From contig NZ_VKKZ01000023.1 in assembly GCF_008271745.1 (NCBI RefSeq), forward strand, positions 62,001-126,000: a stretch of 64,000 nt of DNA, written 5' to 3'. This DNA is from Rufibacter glacialis (GTDB lineage: Bacteria > Bacteroidota > Bacteroidia > Cytophagales > Hymenobacteraceae). Both the position numbers and the translations under genes were made by a program. Below, in pieces: positions 40,858 through 48,345 of this stretch (the stretch's first letter is position 1; the number at the start of each line of letters is the position of its first letter). Below the pieces are notes generated by a model. It saw only the letters and a list, made by a program, of their open reading frames with translations, searched no databases and was not told where the DNA came from.

Positions 40858-41634
40858 ATGGAAACAAAGGACTATCAGCCAGACTGGGAGGTCTACTTTT
40901 GCCAAATCGAGTCAAAACCAGCCTTTATAGGCTTGGATCTGAACCTGGCAACCTTGGCTCCCCTGGAAGAGCAAAATCAGGTAATAGAAATCACCGTTCC
41001 CTTGGCATCTGTGCGGGAAGACGGCTTTCCGGAGGATATTGAATGGGAAGCGCTGGGGGACATAGAAGACGCTTTAGTTACTGCCTTTGAAAATGGCCTG
41101 GAAGCCATTATGGCAGGTAAAACGCTCAACGCCGGTTTACGGAAGTTCTACTTCTACGCCTCAGAGGTGCTCCTGGTGGAACATCATTTGAAAGAGGTAG
41201 AAGAGGCCTTCCCCCAGTACCAGTTTGCGGCCGAAACCTGGGAAGATCCAGAGTGGGAAACGTATCTTGGGTTCCTGTTCCCCGAGCCGGCCGATTTGCA
41301 ACGGATCCAGAATGGGAAAGTGCTTCGGAACCTGGAAGACCTAGGAGACAATCCGGATGTCTCCCGAAAGGTCGTCCACTGGATCTATTTCCGGGACGAA
41401 GCTTCCCTGGAAAAGTACTGGCAAGAAATTGCTGCTAAAGGTTACAGGAAAGAAGAAGAGGGTTTTGAGCCCCATTCTGAAGAAACGCCCTTTAAACTAC
41501 AGGTTTCATTAGAGGCAAAGACCCAGGAAGAGACCATCCATGACATGGTCCTGTACCTCTGGAACCTTGCCCAGGAACAGGATGCCACCTATGATGGTTG
41601 GGAAACCTCCATTGAAAAAGGTGACCCTGCCTAA
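40858..41634 (+). CDS. DUF695 / RraB-domain protein
   Basis: 258 aa from ATG 40858; an upstream frame start lies within the SDR gene. Residues 1-130 match DUF695 (DWEVYFCQIESKPAFIGLDLNL, LRKFYFYASEVLLVEHHLKEVEEAFPQYQF). The C-terminal part (about 165-250) resembles the regulator of RNase E activity B domain (RKVVHWIYFRDEASLEKYWQEIAAKGYRKE). Both domains often occur together in Bacteroidota. The function is uncharacterised; RNase E inhibition is only a name transfer from RraB of gamma-proteobacteria. It is probably cotranscribed with the SDR gene. Confidence 0.82.
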   Translation: METKDYQPDWEVYFCQIESKPAFIGLDLNLATLAPLEEQNQVIEITVPLASVREDGFPEDIEWEALGDIEDALVTAFENGLEAIMAGKTLNAGLRKFYFYASEVLLVEHHLKEVEEAFPQYQFAAETWEDPEWETYLGFLFPEPADLQRIQNGKVLRNLEDLGDNPDVSRKVVHWIYFRDEASLEKYWQEIAAKGYRKEEEGFEPHSEETPFKLQVSLEAKTQEETIHDMVLYLWNLAQEQDATYDGWETSIEKGDPA

Positions 41635-41828
41635 TAGAAGTGAACAAAGCTTTTGAGAATCTACCTCCAGAAGAGGAAGTAGAGAACGATGGCGGAAAAA
41701 TAATTACGGGAGAGAAAGCCTTTTCTAGTAATTTCCTATTTAAGCCCCGTCTTCAGACCATGGCGCTAAAATTGAACAATTAAGTAACAGTAAATCTCTT
41801 TTGATTAAATTTGAGCAAATTCTAAGCT

Positions 41829-42545
41829 ATGGAACTAGAAGGAAAAGTAGTTGTGATCACCGGTGCCAGCAGCGGGATAGGTCTGGCTGCCGCCAAACTG
41901 TTGTTAGAGAAAGGCGCTACAGTCGTGAGTTGGAGCCGCACCCGGCCCAAGATTTCCCACCAGGACTTTTATTTCTTTGAGTGTGATGTGCGCCATGAAC
42001 ACTCGGTGCTGACCGCCTATGAGCAGACCGTGGAGCGCCTGCGCCAGAACATCTCGGTGCTGATCAACAATGCCGGTCTGGGCATACAGGGTGCTTTAGA
42101 CACCATGAGCCCCAAAGATTGGCATAAAATGATGGATACCAACGTGAACGGGGTGTTCTACTGCACCCGCCTGGTGCTGCCGCAGATGAAAAAACAACTG
42201 GAAGGCCATATCATCAACATTTCCTCTATTGCCGGCCTGAACGGGGTGGAGAACATGAGCGGCTACTGCGCCACCAAATTCGCGGTGCGGGGGATCTCCC
42301 ATAGCCTGTTCAAAGAGGTGCGGCCATTTGGTATCAAAGTAACCTGTATCTACCCCGGGTCCACCGCCACCCAGTTCTTTGACGGCTTTGAGGGCACCGG
42401 TACGGCCCCTGAGAACATGATGCAGCCCGAAGACATCGCCTCTACCATTCTGCACGTGCTGCAGTCCCCGCCCAATTACCACCACGTGGACATAGAGGTT
42501 CGTCCGCTCATGCCCAAGGGCCGTCCAGAGAAAAAGAAAGCCTAA
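41829..42545 (+). CDS. Short-chain dehydrogenase/reductase (SDR)
   Basis: 238 aa. TGASSGIGLAAAKLL, NNAGLG, Ser in INISSIAG and the catalytic Y-x-x-x-K (YCATK) make it a classical SDR. It differs clearly from the SDR at 40130. It ends 9 nt before gldA on the same strand and may be cotranscribed with it. The substrate is unknown. Confidence 0.92.
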   Translation: MELEGKVVVITGASSGIGLAAAKLLLEKGATVVSWSRTRPKISHQDFYFFECDVRHEHSVLTAYEQTVERLRQNISVLINNAGLGIQGALDTMSPKDWHKMMDTNVNGVFYCTRLVLPQMKKQLEGHIINISSIAGLNGVENMSGYCATKFAVRGISHSLFKEVRPFGIKVTCIYPGSTATQFFDGFEGTGTAPENMMQPEDIASTILHVLQSPPNYHHVDIEVRPLMPKGRPEKKKA

Positions 42546-42554
42546 CCCGCACGC

Positions 42555-43475
42555 ATGGGAATTGAAATAAAAGACCTGACCAAGTTGTATGGACCGCAGG
42601 CCGCTGTGGACCACGTTTCCTTTATGGTGAGCACCGGTGAGATTGTGGGGTTCTTAGGACCTAATGGGGCAGGCAAGTCCACTACCATGAAAATTGCCAC
42701 CTGTTACCTACCGCCCAGCAGCGGAACGGTGCTGGTGAACGGCCATGATGTACTGGAAGAACCCAAAGAGGTGCGCCGGCAGGTAGGCTATCTGCCCGAG
42801 CATAACCCGCTTTACCTGGACATGTACGTGCGCGAGTACCTGCACTTCGTAGGCAAACTGCACGGGCTGGGCAGCAGCCAGGTAAAAGCCCGTACCGAGG
42901 AGATGATCAACCTGTGCGGCCTCACCCGCGAGCGGCATAAAAAGATAGGCGCTTTGTCAAAAGGGTACCGGCAGCGGGTAGGCCTGGCGCAGGCGCTGAT
43001 TCATGATCCGCAGGTCCTCATCTTGGACGAACCCACCACCGGGCTGGACCCCAACCAGATCGTGGAGATCCGGCAGCTCATCAAAGAGGTGGGGCAGCAG
43101 AAGACGGTTTTGTTCTCTACCCACATCATGCAGGAGGTGAGTGCCCTCTGTGACCGGGTGCTCATCATCAACAAGGGTAAGTTGGTAGCTGATAGCCCCG
43201 TGGCCGAACTGCGGAACATGGGCCGCAAGGAAACCAGGATCCTGGCCGAGTTTGAGGCAGAGGTAGACACCCAACCACTGTTGGCGTTGCCCGGCGTGAC
43301 GCGGGTAGAACCGGCCGGAGCCTTGAAATACCGGATCATTGCGGCATCAAATTCAGATTTGCGTTCGGCCATCTTCCGGCTGGCCGGCGACCGAGGGTGG
43401 CCGCTGGTGGGCTTGCAGCAGGAAGAGAATTCCTTGGAGAAACTGTTCCAGGAGTTGACGAAATCAGGAAAATAG
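42555..43475 (+). CDS. gldA: Gliding motility ABC transporter ATPase GldA
   Basis: 306 aa. Walker A GPNGAGKS, signature SKGYRQRVGLAQAL, Walker B VLILDEPTTGLDP and the switch His in FSTHIMQEV. The N-terminal MGIEIKDLTKLYG and the C-terminal domain are those of GldA, which with GldF and GldG forms the ABC transporter first identified as needed for gliding in Flavobacterium; related species use it for unknown export. GldF and GldG follow downstream but are separated here by a small phosphatase-like gene. The gene lies 9 nt after an SDR gene. Confidence 0.92.
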   Translation: MGIEIKDLTKLYGPQAAVDHVSFMVSTGEIVGFLGPNGAGKSTTMKIATCYLPPSSGTVLVNGHDVLEEPKEVRRQVGYLPEHNPLYLDMYVREYLHFVGKLHGLGSSQVKARTEEMINLCGLTRERHKKIGALSKGYRQRVGLAQALIHDPQVLILDEPTTGLDPNQIVEIRQLIKEVGQQKTVLFSTHIMQEVSALCDRVLIINKGKLVADSPVAELRNMGRKETRILAEFEAEVDTQPLLALPGVTRVEPAGALKYRIIAASNSDLRSAIFRLAGDRGWPLVGLQQEENSLEKLFQELTKSGK

Positions 43476-43540
43476 AAAAAGCTGTTTAGGTCCTTATTTC
43501 CGTAAATGGAGCCGAAAAAAGAAATCTAACAAACAACTCA

Positions 43541-43885
43541 GTGGCAGATAGACCCAATGTGTTAGTGGTATGTGGCCGCAACAAGCGGAGAAGTAGGACG
43601 GCTGAATACATCTTCAAGAATGATAGGCGGTTCAACATCAAATCATTGGGACTCAGTGCCAAAAGCGAGCGGCAGATAAAAGAAAAAGACGTGCTTTGGG
43701 CAGATTTAATTCTAGTGATGGAAGATGGGCACAAAACCCGCATAGCTGCTGATTATAGATCCATTGAAATTCCACCCATTGAAGTACTTCAAATTGAAGA
43801 TGAATATGAATACCAGAACCAAGAACTAATTGAACTGCTCACTGATAAAATCAACGCCTCTGTTAACGTTACCTTTCAATTATAA
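43541..43885 (+). CDS. Low-molecular-weight phosphatase-like protein
   Basis: 114 aa, starting with GTG at 43541. The loop C11-GRNKR-R17-S (CX5R-S) at the end of the first strand (PNVLVVCGRNKRRS) is the signature of low-molecular-weight protein tyrosine phosphatases, and the second half (LSAKSERQIKEKDVLWADLILVMEDGHKTRIAADY) follows the fold. It is shorter than the usual 150 aa and no clear Asp general acid (DP-type loop) is seen, so activity needs testing. It sits between gldA and gldF, and its sequence is visibly AT-richer than both, suggesting insertion. There is no known link to gliding. Confidence 0.8.
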   Translation: MADRPNVLVVCGRNKRRSRTAEYIFKNDRRFNIKSLGLSAKSERQIKEKDVLWADLILVMEDGHKTRIAADYRSIEIPPIEVLQIEDEYEYQNQELIELLTDKINASVNVTFQL

Positions 43886-43999
43886 AATATTGAGGCCGCT
43901 GTTTCTGGCTCAATTTCTGAAACGGGGCCAGAAACGCATCTTTAACCACTGCACTAAAAATCCTGATACTTGTGTCTTGCTACATGTATCCCGAAAAAT

Positions 44000-44728
44000 A
44001 TGTTGGCAATCTTAAGTAAAGAATTCAATTCCTACCTCAACTCCCTGATTGGCTATATTGTCATAGGGGTCTTCCTGGTGGCTACGGGCCTGTTCATGTG
44101 GGTCTTCCCAGACAGCAGCGTGCTGGATTACGGCTACGCCGATTTGCAGAGCGTGTTTCTGCTGGCGCCCTGGCTTTTCCTGTTTTTGATTCCGGCTATC
44201 ACCATGCGCACCTTCGCTGAAGAACGCAAAGGCGGTACCATGGAATTATTGTTAACCAAACCCTTGTCTGACACCCAGCTGCTGCTGGGCAAGTACTTTG
44301 CTTGCCTGTTGTTGGTGCTGTTTGCGCTGCTGCCTTCGTTGCTGTACTATGTAAGCGTGTACCAACTGGGAGACCCGGTGGGCAACATTGATTCGGCGGC
44401 GGTAGCTGGTTCTTACCTAGGGCTGGTGTTCCTGGCAGCGGTGTTTGTGGCCATGGGCATCTTTGCCTCCTCGCTTACTGAGAATCAGATTGTGGCCTTT
44501 ATTCTGGCAGTGTTTCTGTGTTACCTGGTGTATACCGGTTTTGATTTGCTGGCCTCTATTGATGCTTGGGGAACGGCTTCCTACTATATCGCGCAGCTGG
44601 GCATTTCCTACCATTACAGCTCCATCAGCAAAGGGTTGATTGACTCGCGTGACGTGCTGTATTTTCTGAGTGTGATCACGATTATGCTGTTAGGTACCAA
44701 ATTAGTCTTAGAGAGCAGAAAATGGTAG
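44000..44728 (+). CDS. gldF: Gliding motility ABC transporter permease GldF
   Basis: 242 aa from ATG 44000; an upstream TTG is unlikely. An inner-membrane ABC-2 type permease with six hydrophobic segments (YIVIGVFLVATGLFMWVF, SVFLLAPWLFLFLIPAITMRTF, YFACLLLVLFALLPSLLYYV, AGSYLGLVFLAAVFVAMGIF and more). The motif TFAEERKGGTMELLLTKPLSD is typical of GldF. Its stop overlaps the gldG start by 7 nt, so the two are coupled. It is presumed to work with GldA. Confidence 0.93.
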   Translation: MLAILSKEFNSYLNSLIGYIVIGVFLVATGLFMWVFPDSSVLDYGYADLQSVFLLAPWLFLFLIPAITMRTFAEERKGGTMELLLTKPLSDTQLLLGKYFACLLLVLFALLPSLLYYVSVYQLGDPVGNIDSAAVAGSYLGLVFLAAVFVAMGIFASSLTENQIVAFILAVFLCYLVYTGFDLLASIDAWGTASYYIAQLGISYHYSSISKGLIDSRDVLYFLSVITIMLLGTKLVLESRKW

Positions 44729-46485
44729 AGCATCCCCTTACCCCTGAACCCCAGAAGTCGGTAGTGGAAAGCCGCCGCCGTTCTGACTGGACCTTCTTTC
44801 TGGTAGCCGTGGGGCTGCTGTTGGTCCTCAACTTTGTGGCCAGCCGCTACTTCTTCCGCCTGGATCTTACCGAAGACAAGCGCTACACCATCTCTGATCA
44901 AACCAAAAAACTGCTGGGGGCCTTGAAAGAGCCCGTGCAAGTCACCGTGTACCTGGAAGGGGAGTTCCCGGCCGGTTTCCGGCGCCTGCAGAACAGTACC
45001 CGCGAGATGCTGGAGGAATTCCGGCTTTACTCAGACGGCAACATCCAGTACCAGTTCGTGGACCCCAGCGCCAATACCAATGAGCAGGCCCGAAACCAAT
45101 TTTACGCCCAACTTGCCCAGAAAGGACTTCAGCCTACCAACCTTTTCGCGCAGGAGGGAGACAAGAAGGTAGAGAAGATCGTTTTTCCGGGAGCGATCAT
45201 CTCAGCGGGCACAAAGGAAACGGCCGCCATCTTACTCAAAGGCAGCCAGGCGGCTCCGCCCGAGGAAAGGTTGAATCAATCCATAGAGGGTCTGGAGTAC
45301 GAGCTGGCCTCCGCTGTCCGGAAAGTGGCCTCGGCCAGCGCCGGCCGCATTGGAATACTACAGGGCCACGGTGAGCTTTGGCTTCCGCAGGCCGCTGACT
45401 TTTTAGGCACGCTTTCTGAATTTTACACGGTAAACCGGGTGCAGCTTTCGCAGGTGCCGGACCTGAACAACTTCAACCTGGTGGTACTCATGAAGCCCAC
45501 CCAGCCTTTCTCTGAGCTGGATAAGTACAAGATGGACCAGTTCCTGATCAGGGGCGGAAAACTGTTGTTTCTGCTGGATGGCGTTCGCGCTTCTTTAGAC
45601 AGCCTGTCTGAGGAAGGCGCCTTGGCTTTCCCGTATGACCTCAACCTGCAGGACATGCTTTTCCGGTATGGGGTGCGGGTGAACCCAGACCTGGTGCAGG
45701 ACCTCAACGCCAGTTTTATTCCCATGGTTACCGGGTATATGGGCAACCAGCCGCAGACGCAGTTGGTGCCCTGGAGGTTTTACCCCTTGATCACAAATTT
45801 CAGTGACCTGCCCATGACCCGCAACCTGGATGCCGTGCAAACCAAATTTGTGAGTTCCATTGATACGGTAAAGGCGGTTGGTATCAAAAAATCGCCCTTG
45901 CTCTGGACGTCGCAATACTCGCGCAAGCGGGAATCACCGGTGTCTATTTCCCTCAATGACCCGCGCGTAGACCGTGACCCCAAGCTGTTCAGCCAAAACG
46001 CGATTCCGGTAGGCTACCTGTTGGAAGGCAAGTTCCAGTCGGTCTTCAAGAATCGTCCGGTGCCGGAGGGCTCCTCTATTCCGTTCCAGGCTGAAGGGAA
46101 GGCCTCCCAGGTAGTAGTGTTCTCAGACGGTGATTTAGGCGCCAATGAAGTGGACCCGCGCACCGGCCGTCCGTTAGAATTGGGCTTTGACCGTTTCACC
46201 CGTTCCAGGTTCGCCAATAAGGAATTGCTCAAAAACGTAGCCGATTACCTGCTGGATGAAAAGGGCTTGATTGAACTACGCGGCAAAGAAATCAAACTCC
46301 GTCCGCTGGACAAAGCCAAACTTCGCGACGAAAGAACCAAGTGGCAAGCCATTAACCTGGGCGTTCCGTTGGTGCTGCTCCTTCTTTTTGGCGTAGTAAA
46401 ATTCTGGTTACGGAAGCGCAAATATGCCCGCTCATTTCCAGATCAAGGAAATCCCAGCGGCCCAGACCTGGCCGGTGCGCCATGA
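44722..46485 (+). CDS. gldG: Gliding motility ABC transporter component GldG
   Basis: 587 aa. One N-terminal membrane helix (about 20-40, WTFFLVAVGLLLVLNFVA), a large periplasmic part and a C-terminal helix (LGVPLVLLLLFGVVKFWLRKRKY). The region LTEDKRYTISDQTKKLL and DGNIQYQFVDPSANTNEQAR is the GldG-type GATase/IFT52-like domain. It acts in the GldA-GldF-GldG complex. It overlaps gldF by 7 nt and, at the 3' end, the GNAT gene by 62 nt. Confidence 0.93.
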   Translation: MVEHPLTPEPQKSVVESRRRSDWTFFLVAVGLLLVLNFVASRYFFRLDLTEDKRYTISDQTKKLLGALKEPVQVTVYLEGEFPAGFRRLQNSTREMLEEFRLYSDGNIQYQFVDPSANTNEQARNQFYAQLAQKGLQPTNLFAQEGDKKVEKIVFPGAIISAGTKETAAILLKGSQAAPPEERLNQSIEGLEYELASAVRKVASASAGRIGILQGHGELWLPQAADFLGTLSEFYTVNRVQLSQVPDLNNFNLVVLMKPTQPFSELDKYKMDQFLIRGGKLLFLLDGVRASLDSLSEEGALAFPYDLNLQDMLFRYGVRVNPDLVQDLNASFIPMVTGYMGNQPQTQLVPWRFYPLITNFSDLPMTRNLDAVQTKFVSSIDTVKAVGIKKSPLLWTSQYSRKRESPVSISLNDPRVDRDPKLFSQNAIPVGYLLEGKFQSVFKNRPVPEGSSIPFQAEGKASQVVVFSDGDLGANEVDPRTGRPLELGFDRFTRSRFANKELLKNVADYLLDEKGLIELRGKEIKLRPLDKAKLRDERTKWQAINLGVPLVLLLLFGVVKFWLRKRKYARSFPDQGNPSGPDLAGAP

Positions 46486-46867
46486 GGTGATGTGGCCAGA
46501 CAAGCCTGAAAGCTTTGTGCGCCTCCCGGAAGATGAAGCCGGAATCCACTTTGGGTTGTTTGTAGAGCAGCAGTTGGTTTCCGTGCTTTCCCTCTTCCTT
46601 TACGGGGAGCAGGCTCAGTTCAGGAAATTCTGCACCCTTCCTGCCTTTCAAAAGAAAGGGTTCGGGGCCGCCTTGTTACAACATGTCCTCGCTTTTGCTT
46701 CGGTCCAAGGTGCCTGTAGCATCTGGTGTCATGCGCGGGCCTCAGCCAGATCTTTTTACCAGAAGGCAGGATTGCAGGAGAAAGGGGAGGTGTTCAGGAA
46801 GAACGACCTTGCCTATGTGAAAATGGTATTTGAAGTGACAGACCCTAGGAGAAGCCAGGTAAACTGA
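46424..46867 (+). CDS. GNAT-family N-acetyltransferase
   Basis: 147 aa. The acetyl-CoA-binding segment appears as FRKFCTLPAFQKKGFGAALLQHVL (Q/R-x-x-G-x-G/A pattern), followed by WCHARASARSFYQKAGLQ, the typical beta-bulge and C-terminal part. The substrate is unknown. It overlaps the end of gldG by 62 nt in another frame and ends just before a strong terminator, so it is likely the last gene of the gldFG transcript. Confidence 0.88.
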   Translation: MPAHFQIKEIPAAQTWPVRHEVMWPDKPESFVRLPEDEAGIHFGLFVEQQLVSVLSLFLYGEQAQFRKFCTLPAFQKKGFGAALLQHVLAFASVQGACSIWCHARASARSFYQKAGLQEKGEVFRKNDLAYVKMVFEVTDPRRSQVN

Positions 46868-46915
46868 ACGGGTGAATTTGCTTTTAATTGGGGCCTATCT
46901 CAGGTTACCCTTACA

Positions 46916-46975
46916 GAAGAGGGGGCTGTTTTGGGCAGGTTTATAGAAAAGCATGCCCAAAACAGCCCCCTCTTC
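46916..46975. terminator. 22-bp perfect hairpin between GNAT and LacI genes
   Basis: GAAGAGGGGGCTGTTTTGGGCA... pairs completely with its complement (46916-46937 with 46954-46975), with a 16-nt loop. It lies between convergent genes and may terminate both; T tracts are short. Confidence 0.8.
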
Positions 46976-46983
46976 GATTTCCT

Positions 46984-48039
46984 TTACCCTTGAGGTGTCC
47001 TGATAGAAGACTCCCGCACAATCAGGACCGGGTCTAATACAATCTTTTTGGGTTCTTCCTCTGCTACCTCTACCTCGCCGTTTTGGCTGCCATTAGCTTT
47101 TTTGGCCATGGCCTCTAAAAACAGGGTGAAGGCCTCTTCGCCCATGCGGGCCGGTTGCTGGTCAATGGTAGAAAGGCTAGGGGTAACGTACGGGCTGAAG
47201 GACTCGTTTCCGAATCCGATCATGCCCATCTTTTCGGGCATTTTAACGCCTGCCTGTTTCAGGTACTGTAGAGCGCCCAAGGCGGTGAAGTCTTCTACCG
47301 CAAAGATAGCGTCCATGTCTTTGCTTCGGCCCAAAAGGCGCTCGGCACTGAATTTCCCGGATTCTATGGAGTTCCGGCCGTATTGGATAAGGTCGTCATT
47401 GACCGGGAGGTTGTTCATCTTCAAGGCATCTACGTAGCCGCACAGGCGGTCATTGAAGATCTTGATGTGCTGCGGGCCTGAGATATGGGCAATGTTCATA
47501 TAGCCCTGCTGAATGAGGTGTTCTGTGGCCATGAACGCCCCTTTGTAATCATCTACTACCACGCTGGGGGAATTCAACTCATCTTTCACCCGGTCAAACA
47601 ACACCAACGGTACCTTGCGCTTCTTCACGTCAAAGAAGTGGTCCAGATTGGGGGTGTCTTTAGCAATAGAGGCGATAATCCCATCTACGCTGGTCTGGAG
47701 CAAGGTCTCAATTCCTTCCACCTCGTACTCCCCGGTTTCATTTGATTGGAACAATAAGATATTGTACCCGTTACTGCGGGCAATTTTCTCAATGCCATGT
47801 ACCACTCCCCCAAAGAACCCGATGTCTGAACTAGGGATCATGATCCCGATAATATTGGTCCGCCCAGACCGTAGCGAAGAGGCCAGACGGTTTTGTCGGT
47901 AATTCAGGTTCACCGCCGTCGTTTTGATAAGCTCCTTGGTGGCCGCGCTGATAGAGGGGTGGTTGTTCAGGGCCTTGGAAACGGTGGAGGGACTAGTGTT
48001 AAGCTCCTTTGCAATATCATGGATAGTTGTTCTGCTCAT
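46984..48039 (-). CDS. LacI-family transcriptional regulator
   Basis: 351 aa. The N-terminal helix-turn-helix (TTIHDIAKELNTSPSTVSKALN) and the hinge helix region (NRLASSLRSGRTNIIGIMIPSS) are classic LacI. Residues 60-340 form a periplasmic-binding-protein-like effector domain (GFFGGVVHGIEKIARSNGYNILL, GALQYLKQAGVKMPEKMGMIGF). It is divergent from susC and so probably controls the starch locus in response to maltose or a related sugar. An operator-like partial palindrome lies just 6-19 nt upstream of its start codon, suggesting autoregulation. In Bacteroides SusR controls sus; here a LacI protein holds that place. Confidence 0.93.
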   Translation of the reverse strand: MSRTTIHDIAKELNTSPSTVSKALNNHPSISAATKELIKTTAVNLNYRQNRLASSLRSGRTNIIGIMIPSSDIGFFGGVVHGIEKIARSNGYNILLFQSNETGEYEVEGIETLLQTSVDGIIASIAKDTPNLDHFFDVKKRKVPLVLFDRVKDELNSPSVVVDDYKGAFMATEHLIQQGYMNIAHISGPQHIKIFNDRLCGYVDALKMNNLPVNDDLIQYGRNSIESGKFSAERLLGRSKDMDAIFAVEDFTALGALQYLKQAGVKMPEKMGMIGFGNESFSPYVTPSLSTIDQQPARMGEEAFTLFLEAMAKKANGSQNGEVEVAEEEPKKIVLDPVLIVRESSIRTPQG

Positions 48040-48044
48040 GGAGG

Positions 48045-48058
48045 GGTATCGATTTCGT
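48045..48058. promoter_or_regulatory. Putative partial LacI operator in front of the LacI gene
   Basis: GGTATCGATTTCGT at 48045-48058 shares ATCGATTTC and the flanking T with the palindrome upstream of susC; the left arm is degenerate. It is 5 nt from the LacI start codon, a position fitting autorepression. Confidence 0.4.
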
Positions 48059-48161
48059 GTGGGAGTGAGGCCGTAATAATAAGAAAAACTTCCGTTTCAA
48101 GGCGCTGGTAACGCAAATCTAATTAAACATCTGTAAAAATGCCGGCGTTAAAAGCCTATAT

Positions 48162-48196
48162 TTTGAATTATCCTGCCATTTTGGATTGTAATTTTG
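48162..48196 (+). promoter_or_regulatory. Candidate promoter for susC
   Basis: TTTG (48162-48165), a 23-nt spacer (long) and a perfect TAATTTTG (48189-48196), giving a start near 48203 and a leader of about 140 nt. The operator palindrome would then lie within the leader. Confidence 0.45.
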
Positions 48197-48270
48197 GCAA
48201 AACGTTAAAATAAATATCTCTTTTGACGGCCAAAAAGTTTGAAATCCTGGAAAAAGTTGGTAAATCGGTA

Positions 48271-48286
48271 AGGAAATCGATTTCCT
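48271..48286. promoter_or_regulatory. Perfect palindromic operator upstream of susC
   Basis: AGGAAATCGATTTCCT is a perfect 16-bp palindrome 60 nt before the susC start. LacI-family proteins bind such palindromes with a central CG. A 15/16 copy lies upstream of the secreted amylase at 23640. Confidence 0.7.
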
Positions 48287-48345
48287 AAAACAAAGGATTT
48301 GATTAAGAGTTTTTATTTCAGTGAGTTATGGATTTTTAAGATTTT

